Shown piece after piece: positions 37,664-47,296 of a DNA stretch of 64,000 bases (position 1 is its first letter; each line of letters begins with the position of its first letter). The stretch is from an uncultured Sphingomonas sp. GTDB taxonomy: Bacteria > Pseudomonadota > Alphaproteobacteria > Sphingomonadales > Sphingomonadaceae. A program made the translations under genes and the position numbers. The notes under the pieces were generated by a model. The model was given only the letters and a program-made list of their open reading frames with translations. It made no database searches and was not told where the DNA came from. The stretch is from contig NZ_CAJXWX010000011.1 in NCBI RefSeq assembly GCF_913062585.1, forward strand, positions 50,758 to 114,757. The letters are read 5' to 3'.

Positions 37664-38578
37664 CTAACAGTCGGACAGCGCGGGCTCGGGCCTGTCGGCT
37701 TCCTCGATCGGCGCGACGTCGACGCTGACTTCCATCTGTTGTGCGCCCGAGCCCAGCACGACGCCGTCGACGGGAGCGATCTCGGCATAGTCGCGGCCGA
37801 CGGCGACGATGATATGGTCGCCCGCCATCCAGATGCCGTTGGTGGGATCGACGCCGACCCAGCCATGCTCCGGCCCGCCCCAGATCAGGACCCAGGCATG
37901 TGTCGCGTCGGCGCCGACCAGTCGCGGTTGGCCCGGCGGCGGCAGGGTGCGGATATAACCCGAGGCATAGGCCGCCGGAATGCCCGCCGCACGCAGGCCG
38001 GTGATCATGATCTGCGCGAAATCCTGGCATACCCCGCGCCGCTGTCGAAAGGCTTCGGCGGGGGGCGTATCGACCAGGGTGGCGGTGGGGTCGAAGGCGA
38101 ATTCCCGCTGGATACGGTTCGCCAGCGCGAATCCGGCCTCCAGCGCGCCGCGATCCGGCGACAGGTCGGGCGCGCACCACTCGGCGATGGCGGGGTCGAG
38201 TGGGATCAGCGGCGAGGGGAAGATGTAATTGGCCGGGCCCGATGCCGACAGGTCGCGGCTCTGGCGGGCGAGCGCGGCCACCTCCGCCAGTGTCGGATCG
38301 CCTGGTGAGGGCATCGGGACCAGTCGGTCCACCCGCATCCGGGCGCGGCTCTCGATGGTCAGACTGCGCACCGGCCGGTCGACGACCAGCCGGGTGACGT
38401 GCGCCAGCCCCGCCTCCGCCCGCGCCGCGCGGGTGCGGCCGACCGGCTCGACGATCAGGTCGTAGCTCTCCAGCGTCTGGCCGGGCCAGTCGATGGGTTT
38501 GAGGCGCAGATTGCAGCGCGCATATTTCACCTGCACGCCATAATCGAAGCGGGTGATGTGGCGGATGTCGTAGATCAT
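37664..38578 (-). CDS. Transglutaminase-like cysteine peptidase family protein
   Basis: A 304-residue protein with the N-terminal bacterial transglutaminase-like domain (YDIRHITRFDYGVQVKYARC) and a C-terminal transglutaminase core. The triad is visible as Cys in RRGVCQDFAQIM, His in ADATHAWVLIW and Asp in VGVDPTNGIW. There is no signal peptide, so it acts in the cytoplasm unless released otherwise. It overlaps the ATP-grasp/alpha-E gene by 4 bases. This gene set is widely conserved and has been proposed to make and cut a peptide or amide tag, but no product is known. Confidence 0.94.
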   Translation of the reverse strand: MIYDIRHITRFDYGVQVKYARCNLRLKPIDWPGQTLESYDLIVEPVGRTRAARAEAGLAHVTRLVVDRPVRSLTIESRARMRVDRLVPMPSPGDPTLAEVAALARQSRDLSASGPANYIFPSPLIPLDPAIAEWCAPDLSPDRGALEAGFALANRIQREFAFDPTATLVDTPPAEAFRQRRGVCQDFAQIMITGLRAAGIPAAYASGYIRTLPPPGQPRLVGADATHAWVLIWGGPEHGWVGVDPTNGIWMAGDHIIVAVGRDYAEIAPVDGVVLGSGAQQMEVSVDVAPIEEADRPEPALSDC

Positions 38579-41031
38579 GCGAGCGTAAGCCCTCCCGCTC
38601 GCAGAGGCTCCGCCCCTTGCAGGAAATAGCGGCGTGCGATCGCTTCGGAGAGCAGGCCCAGCCGCCGTTCGACATCGCCCAGCGTATCGGCATCGAGCGT
38701 GCGGGCATCCGCCGTCTCGATCGCGGCACGGATCGCGATGGCCTGGGCCTGTTGCGGCTCGGCCATATCGTCGTCGGACAGGACGGGCAGGCGCGACAGG
38801 CAATCGGCGATGCGTGCGGTCTGATAGGCGAGCGCGCGCGGATTGTTGGGATCGAGCGCGACCAGATCGACCACCGCGACGCGGGCGAGGCCGGTCGGAT
38901 AACGCTGGCGATAGCTGATCTGGCTGTTGGCGAGGTCGAGCAGCGTGGACAGGTCGTCCGCCGAGGCCCCCGCCATGCCGAACAGCCGGGTCGCGCGCGC
39001 CACCGCGATCGCGCGCTCTACCCGCCGGCCGAGATCGTGGAAGCGCCAGGCGGTGGTGCGCACCATATGTTCGGCGGACAGTCCGGCGATCGCGGCATAG
39101 CGGCGTTGCAGCGAGCCGGCCCGGTCGAGCATCCCGGCATGGCTGGGGAAGGGGGCTTCCAGCAACCGCACCATGTCGGCCGACAGGCGGTCGCGCGAGC
39201 CTTCGCTGATGCCGCGCGCCAGACGGTTGATGCGGGCGACCGAGTGCCAGCCCTCATCCTCCATCGCGGTGCGGGCGAACTGGGTCAGGGCGGCGCGGTG
39301 CAGGCTGTCGGGATGGGGCGCCGCCCCGCCGCCGGTGATGAGCCCCACCAGCCGCCCGACGGTGCGCGGGTCGAGCGCCGCGCCGCCGTCCACGTCGATC
39401 GAATTGCCCAGCATCACCCGGATCGCGGCCAGCAGCGCCTCGCCCCGCTCCAGATAGCGGCCCAGCCAGTAGAAATTGTCCGCGACCCGGCTGGGCAGCG
39501 TGCCCGGATTGCGCCGGACATGCAGCGAATCGGGCGCGGCGAGCAGCGACATCGGTGCGACCGGCTCGGGGCCGTGAATGCAGACATCGGCGGACCACAG
39601 CCCCTCGCCGATCATCGCGGCGGTCGCTTCGGGATGATCGCCGATCCGGCCGAAGCCGCCGGGCAGGACGGTCCACTTGCCCTCGCCGTCGCGCGCGGCA
39701 AAGACGCGCAGGGTGAAGGGGCGCGGCTCCAGCCGGTCGTCGATCACGACGGGCATGGTCGACAGGCGCACCATCTCCTGCCCGACATAATCCTGCGGCC
39801 GCCGCGCCATGTCGGCGAGCAGCACCCGGCGTTCGTCGGGCGACAGGCTCGCTCCCGGCCGCGCGCCGTCCGGCAGGCCCAGCGGGCGGGGGCCGAAGGC
39901 GGGCGCGATCAGCAACGCGTCCAGATGCTCGGCGACATGCGCCGCCTGGGCCGCGCCGCCGCACCACCAGGTCGCGATATTGGGCAGCTTGAGCGGCTCG
40001 CCCGATAGTTGCTCGGCCAGGGCGGGGAGGAAGGCGGAGAAGGCGTGGCTCTCCAGCACGCCCGCGCCCGGCGCATTGGCGATCACCACCTGCCCCTCGA
40101 CATAGGCGTCGATCAGGCCGGGCACGCCGATCTGCGAATGGCTGTCGAACGCCAGCGGGTCGAGCATCCGGGGATCGAGCCGCCGCCACAGCGCGTCGAT
40201 CCGCTTCAGCCCGGCGACGGTGCGGACATAGACCTGCCCCTCGATCGCGGCCAGGTCGGCGCCCTCGACCAGCAGCAGCCCCAGATAACGCGCGAGATGC
40301 GCCTGTTCGGGATAGCTGGGGTTGAACCGGCCGGGCGTCAGCAGGCCGATGCGCGGATCGGCGCGGCGGCACTGGGCGGCGAGCCCGGCGCGGAAGGCGG
40401 CGAAGAAGGGCGCGTGGCGCTGCACGTTCAAACGGTTCTGAAGCCCGCCTAGCGTCCGGCTGACCGCCAGCCGGTTCTCCAGCGCATAGCCCGCGCCCGC
40501 CGGATTGCGCAGATGATCGGCCAGCACCCGCCACTCGCCATCCGGCCCGCGCGCCAGGTCGAAGGCGACGAAGCTGAGATGATGGCCGCCCGGCGGCGTC
40601 ACCCCGACCATGGGGCGCAGGAAATAGGGGCTGCCGGTCGCCAGCGCGGCGGGGACATGCCCCTCGGCCACCAGCCGTCCGGGGCCGTAGAGATCGGCGA
40701 GGATCGTCTCCAGCAGCTCGGCACGCTGGGTCACACCGTCCGCGATGCCGGCCCATTCCTCACTGTCGATCAGCAGGGGGACGGGGGAGACGGGCCAGGG
40801 CCGCTCGTCGGTCTCGCCGATGATACGAAAGCCTGTGCCGATGTCGGCGGCATGGCGCTGCACCCGTTCGCGCGCATGGGCGAGGTTGCTGGCGACGGCG
40901 GCCAGTTCCTCCAGCATCGCGGGCCAGGCCGGGTCGGTCGAGCCCGCCAGCACGTCCGCACCCCCCGCTGCGGCGCGATAGGCGGCGGTCCAGGCCGCGG
41001 CTTGCGCGGGACTATCCTCTGACGGGTCCAT
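38575..41031 (-). CDS. Circularly permuted ATP-grasp and alpha-E fusion protein
   Basis: An 818-residue fusion. Residues about 1-480 are the circularly permuted ATP-grasp domain with LRPMVGVTPPGGHHLSFVAF, LLTPGRFNPSYPEQAHLARY and LEPRPFTLRVFAARDGEGKW. Residues about 500-810 are the alpha-helical alpha-E domain (RVADNFYWLGRYLERGEALL, repeated as ARATRLFG and LGRRVERAIAVAR). In many bacteria these are two separate genes beside a transglutaminase. ATP-grasp enzymes join carboxylates to amines, so a peptide ligase is likely, with no known substrate. The ATG at 41031 (DPSEDSPAQAAAW) is chosen because the longer frame to 41319 overlaps the promoter region of the divergent pdxH gene. Confidence 0.93.
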   Translation of the reverse strand: MDPSEDSPAQAAAWTAAYRAAAGGADVLAGSTDPAWPAMLEELAAVASNLAHARERVQRHAADIGTGFRIIGETDERPWPVSPVPLLIDSEEWAGIADGVTQRAELLETILADLYGPGRLVAEGHVPAALATGSPYFLRPMVGVTPPGGHHLSFVAFDLARGPDGEWRVLADHLRNPAGAGYALENRLAVSRTLGGLQNRLNVQRHAPFFAAFRAGLAAQCRRADPRIGLLTPGRFNPSYPEQAHLARYLGLLLVEGADLAAIEGQVYVRTVAGLKRIDALWRRLDPRMLDPLAFDSHSQIGVPGLIDAYVEGQVVIANAPGAGVLESHAFSAFLPALAEQLSGEPLKLPNIATWWCGGAAQAAHVAEHLDALLIAPAFGPRPLGLPDGARPGASLSPDERRVLLADMARRPQDYVGQEMVRLSTMPVVIDDRLEPRPFTLRVFAARDGEGKWTVLPGGFGRIGDHPEATAAMIGEGLWSADVCIHGPEPVAPMSLLAAPDSLHVRRNPGTLPSRVADNFYWLGRYLERGEALLAAIRVMLGNSIDVDGGAALDPRTVGRLVGLITGGGAAPHPDSLHRAALTQFARTAMEDEGWHSVARINRLARGISEGSRDRLSADMVRLLEAPFPSHAGMLDRAGSLQRRYAAIAGLSAEHMVRTTAWRFHDLGRRVERAIAVARATRLFGMAGASADDLSTLLDLANSQISYRQRYPTGLARVAVVDLVALDPNNPRALAYQTARIADCLSRLPVLSDDDMAEPQQAQAIAIRAAIETADARTLDADTLGDVERRLGLLSEAIARRYFLQGAEPLRAGGLTLA

Positions 41032-41194
41032 TGGCGGGCAAAATCGCTGGATCGGCCTCCGGTTGCAACAGGCGATTGGCGGCAGGACGGTCATGGGGGC
41101 GGAAATCGGTCGTGCGACGATGGAAGACGCGGAGGATCCAGTGTTTCCGATCGCGACATTGGTTTTCCGCCCCCACAGGCGTATGGGCGGGCAC

Positions 41195-41776
41195 ATGGCT
41201 GACGATCCCTTTGCCCTGTTCGATGCGTGGTTCGCCGAAGCGCGTGCGAGCGAAATCAACGATTCCAATGCGATGGCGCTGGCGACGGTCGATGCGAGCG
41301 GCCAACCCTCGGTCCGCATGGTCCTGCTGAAGGGCCATGACGCGCGCGGCTTCGTATTCTACACGAATCGCGAAAGCCGCAAGGCGCAGGAATTGGGCGA
41401 GGGCAGCAAGGCCGCGCTCCTGTTCCACTGGAAATCGCTGCGCCGCCAGATCCGGATCGAAGGCCCGGTGTCGCGTGTCGATGACCCCGAATCGGACGCC
41501 TATTTCGCCAGCCGCAGCCGGGATTCGCAGCTGGGCGCCTGGGCCTCGGACCAGTCGCGCCCGCTTCCCGACCGCGCGACGTTCGAGGCGCGGTTCGAGG
41601 ACATGCGCGCCCGGTTCGAAGGCGGCGAGGTGCCGCGCCCGCCGCATTGGGGCGGCTATCGCGTGACGCCGCAGCGGATCGAATTCTGGCTCGACCGCGA
41701 ACACCGGCTGCACGAACGCCGCATTTTCACCCGCACGGCCGAAGGTGGCTGGGACGAAGGATTGCTGTTTCCGTGA
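41195..41776 (+). CDS. pdxH: Pyridoxamine 5'-phosphate oxidase
   Basis: Uses FMN and oxygen to make pyridoxal 5'-phosphate. The 193-residue product opens ADDPFALFDAWFAEARASEI, has SVRMVLLKGHDARGFVFYTN for FMN binding, and ends with the family block PHWGGYRVTPQRIEFWLD and RLHERRIFTR. The open frame upstream to 41063 is not family-like; the ATG at 41195 follows GGGCGGG. It is first in an operon with fieF and the phzF-like gene. Confidence 0.96.
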   Translation: MADDPFALFDAWFAEARASEINDSNAMALATVDASGQPSVRMVLLKGHDARGFVFYTNRESRKAQELGEGSKAALLFHWKSLRRQIRIEGPVSRVDDPESDAYFASRSRDSQLGAWASDQSRPLPDRATFEARFEDMRARFEGGEVPRPPHWGGYRVTPQRIEFWLDREHRLHERRIFTRTAEGGWDEGLLFP

Positions 41777-42726
41777 CCCAGGACGAACGCAAGAAAGTCA
41801 TTCCGCTGGCGACCCGCGCGGCGCTGGCCAGCGTCGCGATGGCGCTGTTCCTGCTGGCGCTGAAGGGCTTTGCCGCGTGGCGGACGGGGTCGGTCGCGAT
41901 GTTGGGCTCGCTGGCCGACACCGCGCTGGACCTGCTCGCCAGCCTGGTGACGCTGTACGGCGTGCGGCTGGCCGCGACCCCGGCCGACCATGACCATCGC
42001 TTCGGCCATGGCAAGGCGGAGGCGCTGGCCGCGCTGTTCCAGGTGGCGCTGATCACCGCGTCGGCGGCCGGGATCGCCTGGCGCGCGGTCATGGCGCTGG
42101 GCGCGGACAATCCCACCAGCGATGCCGAATTCGGCATCGGCGTGTCGGTGATCGCGATCCTGGCGACGATGGTCCTGCTCGCCTATCAGCGCAGCGTGAT
42201 CCGCCGCACCGGTTCGGTCGCGATCCTGGCGGACAATGTCCATTACCAGTCGGACGTGCTGCTCAACGGATCGGTCATCATCGCGATGGTGCTGGACCAG
42301 TATTTCGGCTGGCACGGCGCGGACCCGGTCTTCGGCATCGCCATCGCCTTGTGGCTGGCCTGGGGCGCGTTCCAGGCGTCGTCCACCGCGATCGACCAGC
42401 TAATGGACAAGGAATGGCCCGACGACCAGCGTGCCGCTTTCCTCGACGTCGCCGCGCGCCAGCCGGGGCTGAAGGGTATTCACGACTTCCGCACCCGTCG
42501 TTCGGGCAGCCACGACTTCGCGCAGTTCCATATGGAGGTCGAGCGCGAGCTGACCGTCGCCGCCGCGCATGACATCGTCGAGGGCGTCGAGCGCGCGCTG
42601 CGCCGCGCCTTCCCCAAGGTCGAGGTGCTGATCCATCTCGATCCCGAAGGCCATGTCGACACCGACAATCCGCTCGTCGAGGCGGACGTGACCCCGCACT
42701 GGTTCGGCAAGCGCGTCGGATATTGA
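41773..42726 (+). CDS. fieF: Cation diffusion facilitator (FieF-like)
   Basis: A 317-residue metal/proton antiporter that exports divalent cations. Six hydrophobic segments are visible; the transport-site acidic residues are in SLADTALDLLASLVTLY (segment 2) and ADNVHYQSDVLLNGSVI (segment 5). The cytoplasmic C-terminal domain follows (HDFRTRRSGSHDFAQFHMEV). HDHRFGHGKAEA after segment 2 is the usual His-rich loop. The GTG start overlaps the pdxH stop by 4 bases. Zn and Fe are the common substrates of the family. Confidence 0.93.
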   Translation: MTQDERKKVIPLATRAALASVAMALFLLALKGFAAWRTGSVAMLGSLADTALDLLASLVTLYGVRLAATPADHDHRFGHGKAEALAALFQVALITASAAGIAWRAVMALGADNPTSDAEFGIGVSVIAILATMVLLAYQRSVIRRTGSVAILADNVHYQSDVLLNGSVIIAMVLDQYFGWHGADPVFGIAIALWLAWGAFQASSTAIDQLMDKEWPDDQRAAFLDVAARQPGLKGIHDFRTRRSGSHDFAQFHMEVERELTVAAAHDIVEGVERALRRAFPKVEVLIHLDPEGHVDTDNPLVEADVTPHWFGKRVGY

Positions 42727-43529
42727 TGCGTATTCCCTTCACCCAGGTGGATGCCTTTGCCGACGCCGCGTTCGGGGGGAATCCGGCGGCGGTGATGATG
42801 TTGTCGGCCTGGCCCGACGACGCCCTGCTGTTGAAGATCGCGCAGGAGAACAACCTGTCGGAGACCGCTTTCCTGGTAGCGAGCGATGGGGCTGAGGCGG
42901 ATTTCGAACTGCGCTGGTTCACGCCGGGCGACGAGGTGGAGATGTGCGGCCATGCCACGCTGGCGAGCGGGCATGTCGTGCTGTCGTCGGATAGCACGCG
43001 CGAGCGGGTGCGGTTCGCGACACGCCATGCCGGGGTGCTGGAAGTGGCGCGCGACGGGCTGGGGTACAGCCTGTCCCTGCCCGAACGCACGCCGTTCCCG
43101 GAGGCGCTGCCGGGTGTGATCGAGGCGCTGGGTGTGGGCGGCGTGGTCGAGACGTTGCGCCATCCGGCGGGCTATGCGGTGGTGGTGGTGGACGATCCCG
43201 CGACGGTGCGGACCTGCACGCCCGATTTTGCGGCGCTGGCCCAGGCGGGGCGATATGTCGTCATCCTGACCGCGCGTGGCGGGAAAGGGGAGGCGGATGT
43301 GGTCAGCCGTGTCTTCGTGCCCGCCTTTGCGATCGACGAGGACCCGGTGACGGGATCGGCCCATGCGGTGTTGACCCCCTATTGGACCGCGAAGCTGGGC
43401 GTCGAGGCGTTCGTGGCGGAGCAGGCCAGTGCGCGGGGCGGGCGGTTGACGTGCCGGATGGATGGCGACCGGGTGATCCTGGGCGGCGGGTGCGTGACGG
43501 TGATCGAGGGGACGTTCCTGCTGCCGTGA
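42726..43529 (+). CDS. PhzF family isomerase-like protein
   Basis: A 267-residue protein of the PhzF/diaminopimelate-epimerase fold. It starts RIPFTQVDAFADAAFGGNPA, has the likely catalytic Glu in AQENNLSETAFLV (about residue 45), FTPGDEVEMCGHATLASGHV, and the second-half block AIDEDPVTGSAHAVLTPYW. The substrate is unknown; no phenazine genes are present. It overlaps the fieF stop by one base. It resembles the hydroxyproline epimerase at 49121 in fold. Confidence 0.92.
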   Translation: MRIPFTQVDAFADAAFGGNPAAVMMLSAWPDDALLLKIAQENNLSETAFLVASDGAEADFELRWFTPGDEVEMCGHATLASGHVVLSSDSTRERVRFATRHAGVLEVARDGLGYSLSLPERTPFPEALPGVIEALGVGGVVETLRHPAGYAVVVVDDPATVRTCTPDFAALAQAGRYVVILTARGGKGEADVVSRVFVPAFAIDEDPVTGSAHAVLTPYWTAKLGVEAFVAEQASARGGRLTCRMDGDRVILGGGCVTVIEGTFLLP

Positions 43530-43540
43530 GTGGCGGGGCA

Positions 43541-43570
43541 TGGGCTTCGACTTCGCTCAGCCTGAACGGG
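43541..43570. repeat. Intergenic repeat family B, single copy
   Basis: GGGCTTCGACTTCGCTCAGC followed by CTGAACGGG, 12 bases after the PhzF-family stop; directly followed by a family D pair. Confidence 0.8.
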
Positions 43571-43589
43571 TTTTTGAAATTCTGCGGCA

Positions 43590-43710
43590 CCCCGGCGAAG
43601 GCCGGGGCCCAGGCTCCGCCAAGTCTGTAGTGCGCCATCCGATGCGGGGGAGGCAAATGCTCGGCGCCTTCGATGGCACATGGAAACTGGACCCCGGCCT
43701 TCGCCGGGGA
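43590..43710. repeat. Intergenic repeat family D, copy 1
   Basis: CCCCGGCGAAGGCCGGGGCC (then CAG) on the left and TGGACCCCGGCCTTCGCCGG (then GGA) on the right, each itself a hairpin, facing each other about 85 bases apart. It lies between the convergent PhzF-family and smc genes. Other copies are at 50144 and 59707. Confidence 0.85.
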
Positions 43711-43750
43711 ACGGTCGTAAATTCGCCGGATTACCGCTCTGAAACGTGGC

Positions 43751-46700
43751 TCACTCCGCCGCCAGCAACGTCTCCGCCGCCTGCAAGTCCACCGAGACCA
43801 ACCGGCTGACCCCGCGTTCGATCATCGTCACGCCGAACAGCCGGTGCATCCGGCTCATCGTCACCGCATTGTGCGTCACGATCAGATAGCGCGTATCCGT
43901 CTCGCGCGTCATCCGGTCGAGCAGCCCGCAGAAGCGGTCAATATTGGCATCGTCCAGCGGCGCATCGACCTCGTCCAGCACGCAGATCGGCGCGGGGTTG
44001 GTCAGGAACAGCCCGAAGATCAGCGCCACCGCCGTCAGCGCCTGCTCGCCGCCCGACAATAAAGTCAGCGACTGGAGCCTCTTGCCCGGCGGCTGCGCCA
44101 TGATCTCCAGCCCCGCCTCGAGCGGATCGTCCGAATCGACCAGCGCCAGATGCGCCGAGCCGCCATCGAACAACGTCGCGAACAGCGTCTGGAAATGGCC
44201 GTTCACCGCCTCGAACGCCGCCAGCAGTCGCTGCCGCCCCTCGCGGTTGAGCAGCCCGATCGAACCGCGCAACCGCGCCACCGCCTGGACCAGATCCTCG
44301 CGCTCGGCGGCACTGGCGGCGCCGCTCGCTTCCAGTTCGGCCAGTTCCTGTTCGGCGACCAGATTGACCGGGCCGATCCGTTCGCGGTCGGCGGACAGCT
44401 TGTCATGGGCGGCGGCCTCGGCCTGGGGCGAGCCGACGCCCGCGCTCTCGAAGCCCAGCTTTTCGGGCAGCACCGGCGCGGGGCAGGCGAAACGCTCACC
44501 CGACACGCGGCCCAGTTCCACGCGACGTAGCTCGTGATTCTCCACCCGCGCCAGCGCCCCGGCCCGCGCCTCCCGCGCCGCCGACAACAGGGCATTGGTC
44601 CCGGCATGGGCGGCCTCCGCGGCGCGCAAGGTCCGTTCGGCCTCCGCCTCTTCGGCTTGCGTCCGTTCGGCCTCCGCCTTGGCGGCCTCATGCGCGGCGG
44701 CGAGGGTAGCGATCTCCTCGGCCAGTTGTGCTGGACGGTCGGCGAGCGCGGCGGCATCCTGGTCCAGCGCGGCGGCGCGCGCATCCATTTCGGCGATGCG
44801 CCCCGCCGCTTGCCCTGCGCGCTGGTCCCAGCTTTCCGCCTCGGACGTCGCGGCGGCCAGCCGGTCGCGGGTCTGCGCCAGGCTGCGCTCCAGCGTCGTC
44901 CGCTCCGACCGGGCGAGCGCCACCGCCGAGCGCGCCAGCTGAGTCTCGGTCTGGAGCCGTGCCGTCTCCGCCGCGCTCGCCGATCCATCGGGCAGGGCTG
45001 CCAGCGCCGCCTCGGCCCGGTCGCATTCGGCGCGGGCCTCGTCCATCTCGGCGGCGATCCGCTCGGCGCGGGTGGCAAGGTCGGCACGCTGGGCGGACAG
45101 CCGCTCGATCACCGCCTGCGCCCGGTCCTCGGCGCGCTGGGCATCGCGCAAATTGGTGACGGCGGAGGCGTGGAGCGTACGTGCACTGGCGGCGGCGGCG
45201 CGGGCGCGGATGATGCGATCCTCGATCACGGCGCGGGCCTCGGTCGCGGCCTGGACCGCCGCCTCGACCGCCGGACGCTCCGCCTCCAGCGCGGCCAGCC
45301 GGTTGCGCCGCTCCATCCGCTCGGCCGCCGCCGCACCGCCGCCCTCGCCGATATAGCCGTCCCAGCGCCGCAGCCGCCCCTCGCGCGTGACGAGCCGCTG
45401 CCCCACCGCCAGGGGCTGACCCGAATCCACCTCGACCAGGAAAATCTGCGACAGCCGCCGGGTGAGCATCGGCGGCGCGGTGATCCGTTCGCCCAGCCGC
45501 AGCGTCCCAACGGGCGGGGCGGGATCATCGGGTAGCAGGTCCGAGCCGTGCCAGTCGACCAGCGGGGTATCCAGTTCGTCGCCCAGCGCCGCCGCCAGCG
45601 CGCGCTCGAAGCCGGGCTCGGCCTGTACCTCGTCGAGCAGCCGGTCGCCGCCCTTGCGCTCGGTCGCGCGGGTCAGCGTCGCGGCTTCGGCATCCAGCGC
45701 GGCGAGCGCGGCGATGGCGCGGGCGCGGGTCGCCTCGGCCGCATCGCGCTCGGCACTGGCGGTCAGTTCGCTTTCCTCGGCCCAGCCCAGTGCGGCCTGC
45801 GCCTTGTCCGCATCGATCCGGGCGGCGGCCTGGGTCGCAACGGCGGCTTCGCGGGCCGCCTCCTGTTCGGCCATGTCGGGCAGCGCCTCGATCGCGGCGG
45901 CGACTGCGCGGGCGTCGCGTTCGGCGCGGGCATGGTGGCCTTGCGCATGGGCCAGCGCGGCCTCGGCGATGCGACGCTCGGCGGCCTCCGCGGCTTGGGC
46001 CGACAGCGCCTGGGCGAGTGCCACCTCGGCATCGCGGTTCTTCGTCTCCGCCTCGGCCAGCAGCGCGTCGAGCCGGGGCATGGCCTGCATGGCATGGGCG
46101 ATGCGCGCGTCCAGGTCTTCGCGTTCCTCGGCTAGCCGCTGGATCGCGGCGGCGGCGTCGTGCGCCAGCGAGTCCTCGCGCGCCCGGTCTTCGGCCAGCC
46201 GGGTGCGGGCGGTCGCCAGTTCCTCGATCCGGCGTTGCAGGCCATGGCGGCGGTCTCGCGTGCGCGACAGGGCGTGGCCCGCCTCGCTCAAGGCATCGCG
46301 CGCGGCCAGGGCTGCGGCACGGGTGCGCGCGGCGAGCCGCGCGGCCTCCTCCTGGGCTTGCGCGGCCTTGCGTTCGGCGGCGGTGGTGTCGGCGACCTGG
46401 GCCTCGGCGTCTTCGGCCTCGGCCTTTGCGGTGGCGGCGGCTCCGGCGGCGTCGCGCCAGCGCGCGAAGATCATCCGCGCCTCGGCCAGACGAATCTGGT
46501 CGGAGATCAGGCGATAGCGCTCCGCCGCGCGCGCCTGTCGCCGCAGGGTCGCGCGGCGGGCGTCCTGGTCGGCGATCGCCTCGTCCAGCCGGGTCAGGTT
46601 CGCCTCGGTCGCACGCAGCTTGGCTTCCGCATCGCGGCGGCGGACATGGAGCCCGGAAATCCCCGCCGCTTCCTCCAGCATCGCGCGGCGCTCGGCGGGC

Positions 46701-47137
46701 TTGGCGGCGATGACCGCGCCGATCCGGTTCTGGCTGACAAGGGCGGGCGAATGCGCGCCGGTCGCGGCATCGGCGAAGAGGAGGGCGACATCCTTGGCCC
46801 GCACGTCGCGCCCGTCGATGCGGTAAGCCGAGCCTGCGCCGCGTTCGATCCGGCGGACGATCTCGGTCTCTTCGCCCTCGCGCTCGGCCAGGATCATGAC
46901 CTCGGCAAAGTCGCGCGGCGGGCGGGTGGCGGTGCCGGCGAAGATGACGTCTTCCATGCCCGCGCCGCGCATCGACCGCGCGCTGTTCTCGCCCATCGTC
47001 CAGCGCAGCGCCTCGAGCAGGTTCGACTTGCCGCAGCCATTGGGCCCGACAACGCCGGTCAGCCCCGGTTCGATGACCAGATCGGCCGGATCGACGAAGC
47101 TCTTGAAACCCGAAATGCGAAGCCGCTTGATCTGCAC
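43751..47137 (-). CDS. smc: Chromosome segregation protein SMC
   Basis: The ATPase of the condensin complex that compacts and separates chromosomes. The 1128-residue product has the N-terminal Walker A GPNGCGKSNLLEAL at about 31-44 (after RISGFKSFVDPADLVI), long Ala/Arg/Glu-rich coiled coils, a hinge near 490-620 (LGDELDTPLVDWHGSDLLPD), and the C-terminal signature LTLLSGGEQALTAVALIFGL with Walker B CVLDEVDAPLDD. Length is normal for alphaproteobacteria. scpA and scpB are not in the window. Confidence 0.97.
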   Translation of the reverse strand: MQIKRLRISGFKSFVDPADLVIEPGLTGVVGPNGCGKSNLLEALRWTMGENSARSMRGAGMEDVIFAGTATRPPRDFAEVMILAEREGEETEIVRRIERGAGSAYRIDGRDVRAKDVALLFADAATGAHSPALVSQNRIGAVIAAKPAERRAMLEEAAGISGLHVRRRDAEAKLRATEANLTRLDEAIADQDARRATLRRQARAAERYRLISDQIRLAEARMIFARWRDAAGAAATAKAEAEDAEAQVADTTAAERKAAQAQEEAARLAARTRAAALAARDALSEAGHALSRTRDRRHGLQRRIEELATARTRLAEDRAREDSLAHDAAAAIQRLAEEREDLDARIAHAMQAMPRLDALLAEAETKNRDAEVALAQALSAQAAEAAERRIAEAALAHAQGHHARAERDARAVAAAIEALPDMAEQEAAREAAVATQAAARIDADKAQAALGWAEESELTASAERDAAEATRARAIAALAALDAEAATLTRATERKGGDRLLDEVQAEPGFERALAAALGDELDTPLVDWHGSDLLPDDPAPPVGTLRLGERITAPPMLTRRLSQIFLVEVDSGQPLAVGQRLVTREGRLRRWDGYIGEGGGAAAAERMERRNRLAALEAERPAVEAAVQAATEARAVIEDRIIRARAAAASARTLHASAVTNLRDAQRAEDRAQAVIERLSAQRADLATRAERIAAEMDEARAECDRAEAALAALPDGSASAAETARLQTETQLARSAVALARSERTTLERSLAQTRDRLAAATSEAESWDQRAGQAAGRIAEMDARAAALDQDAAALADRPAQLAEEIATLAAAHEAAKAEAERTQAEEAEAERTLRAAEAAHAGTNALLSAAREARAGALARVENHELRRVELGRVSGERFACPAPVLPEKLGFESAGVGSPQAEAAAHDKLSADRERIGPVNLVAEQELAELEASGAASAAEREDLVQAVARLRGSIGLLNREGRQRLLAAFEAVNGHFQTLFATLFDGGSAHLALVDSDDPLEAGLEIMAQPPGKRLQSLTLLSGGEQALTAVALIFGLFLTNPAPICVLDEVDAPLDDANIDRFCGLLDRMTRETDTRYLIVTHNAVTMSRMHRLFGVTMIERGVSRLVSVDLQAAETLLAAE

Positions 47138-47296
47138 GGACCCGGTCGCCGCTCCCCCGATGCGATGTGGTTAACCGATAGCGGATGGGGGCGGGATGTC
47201 GAGGGGGGTGGCGACTCGGCGCCACGTCTAAAAACTGGGGTGGCTTCTGTCGCCGGCCGAAAGGACGCTGAGCGGGCTTCGATCAGTCATATTCCG

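Noticed and set aside
42726..43529. Diaminopimelate epimerase or phenazine biosynthesis enzyme
   Set aside because: The two catalytic cysteines of DapF are absent and no other phenazine genes are present; only the fold family is supported.
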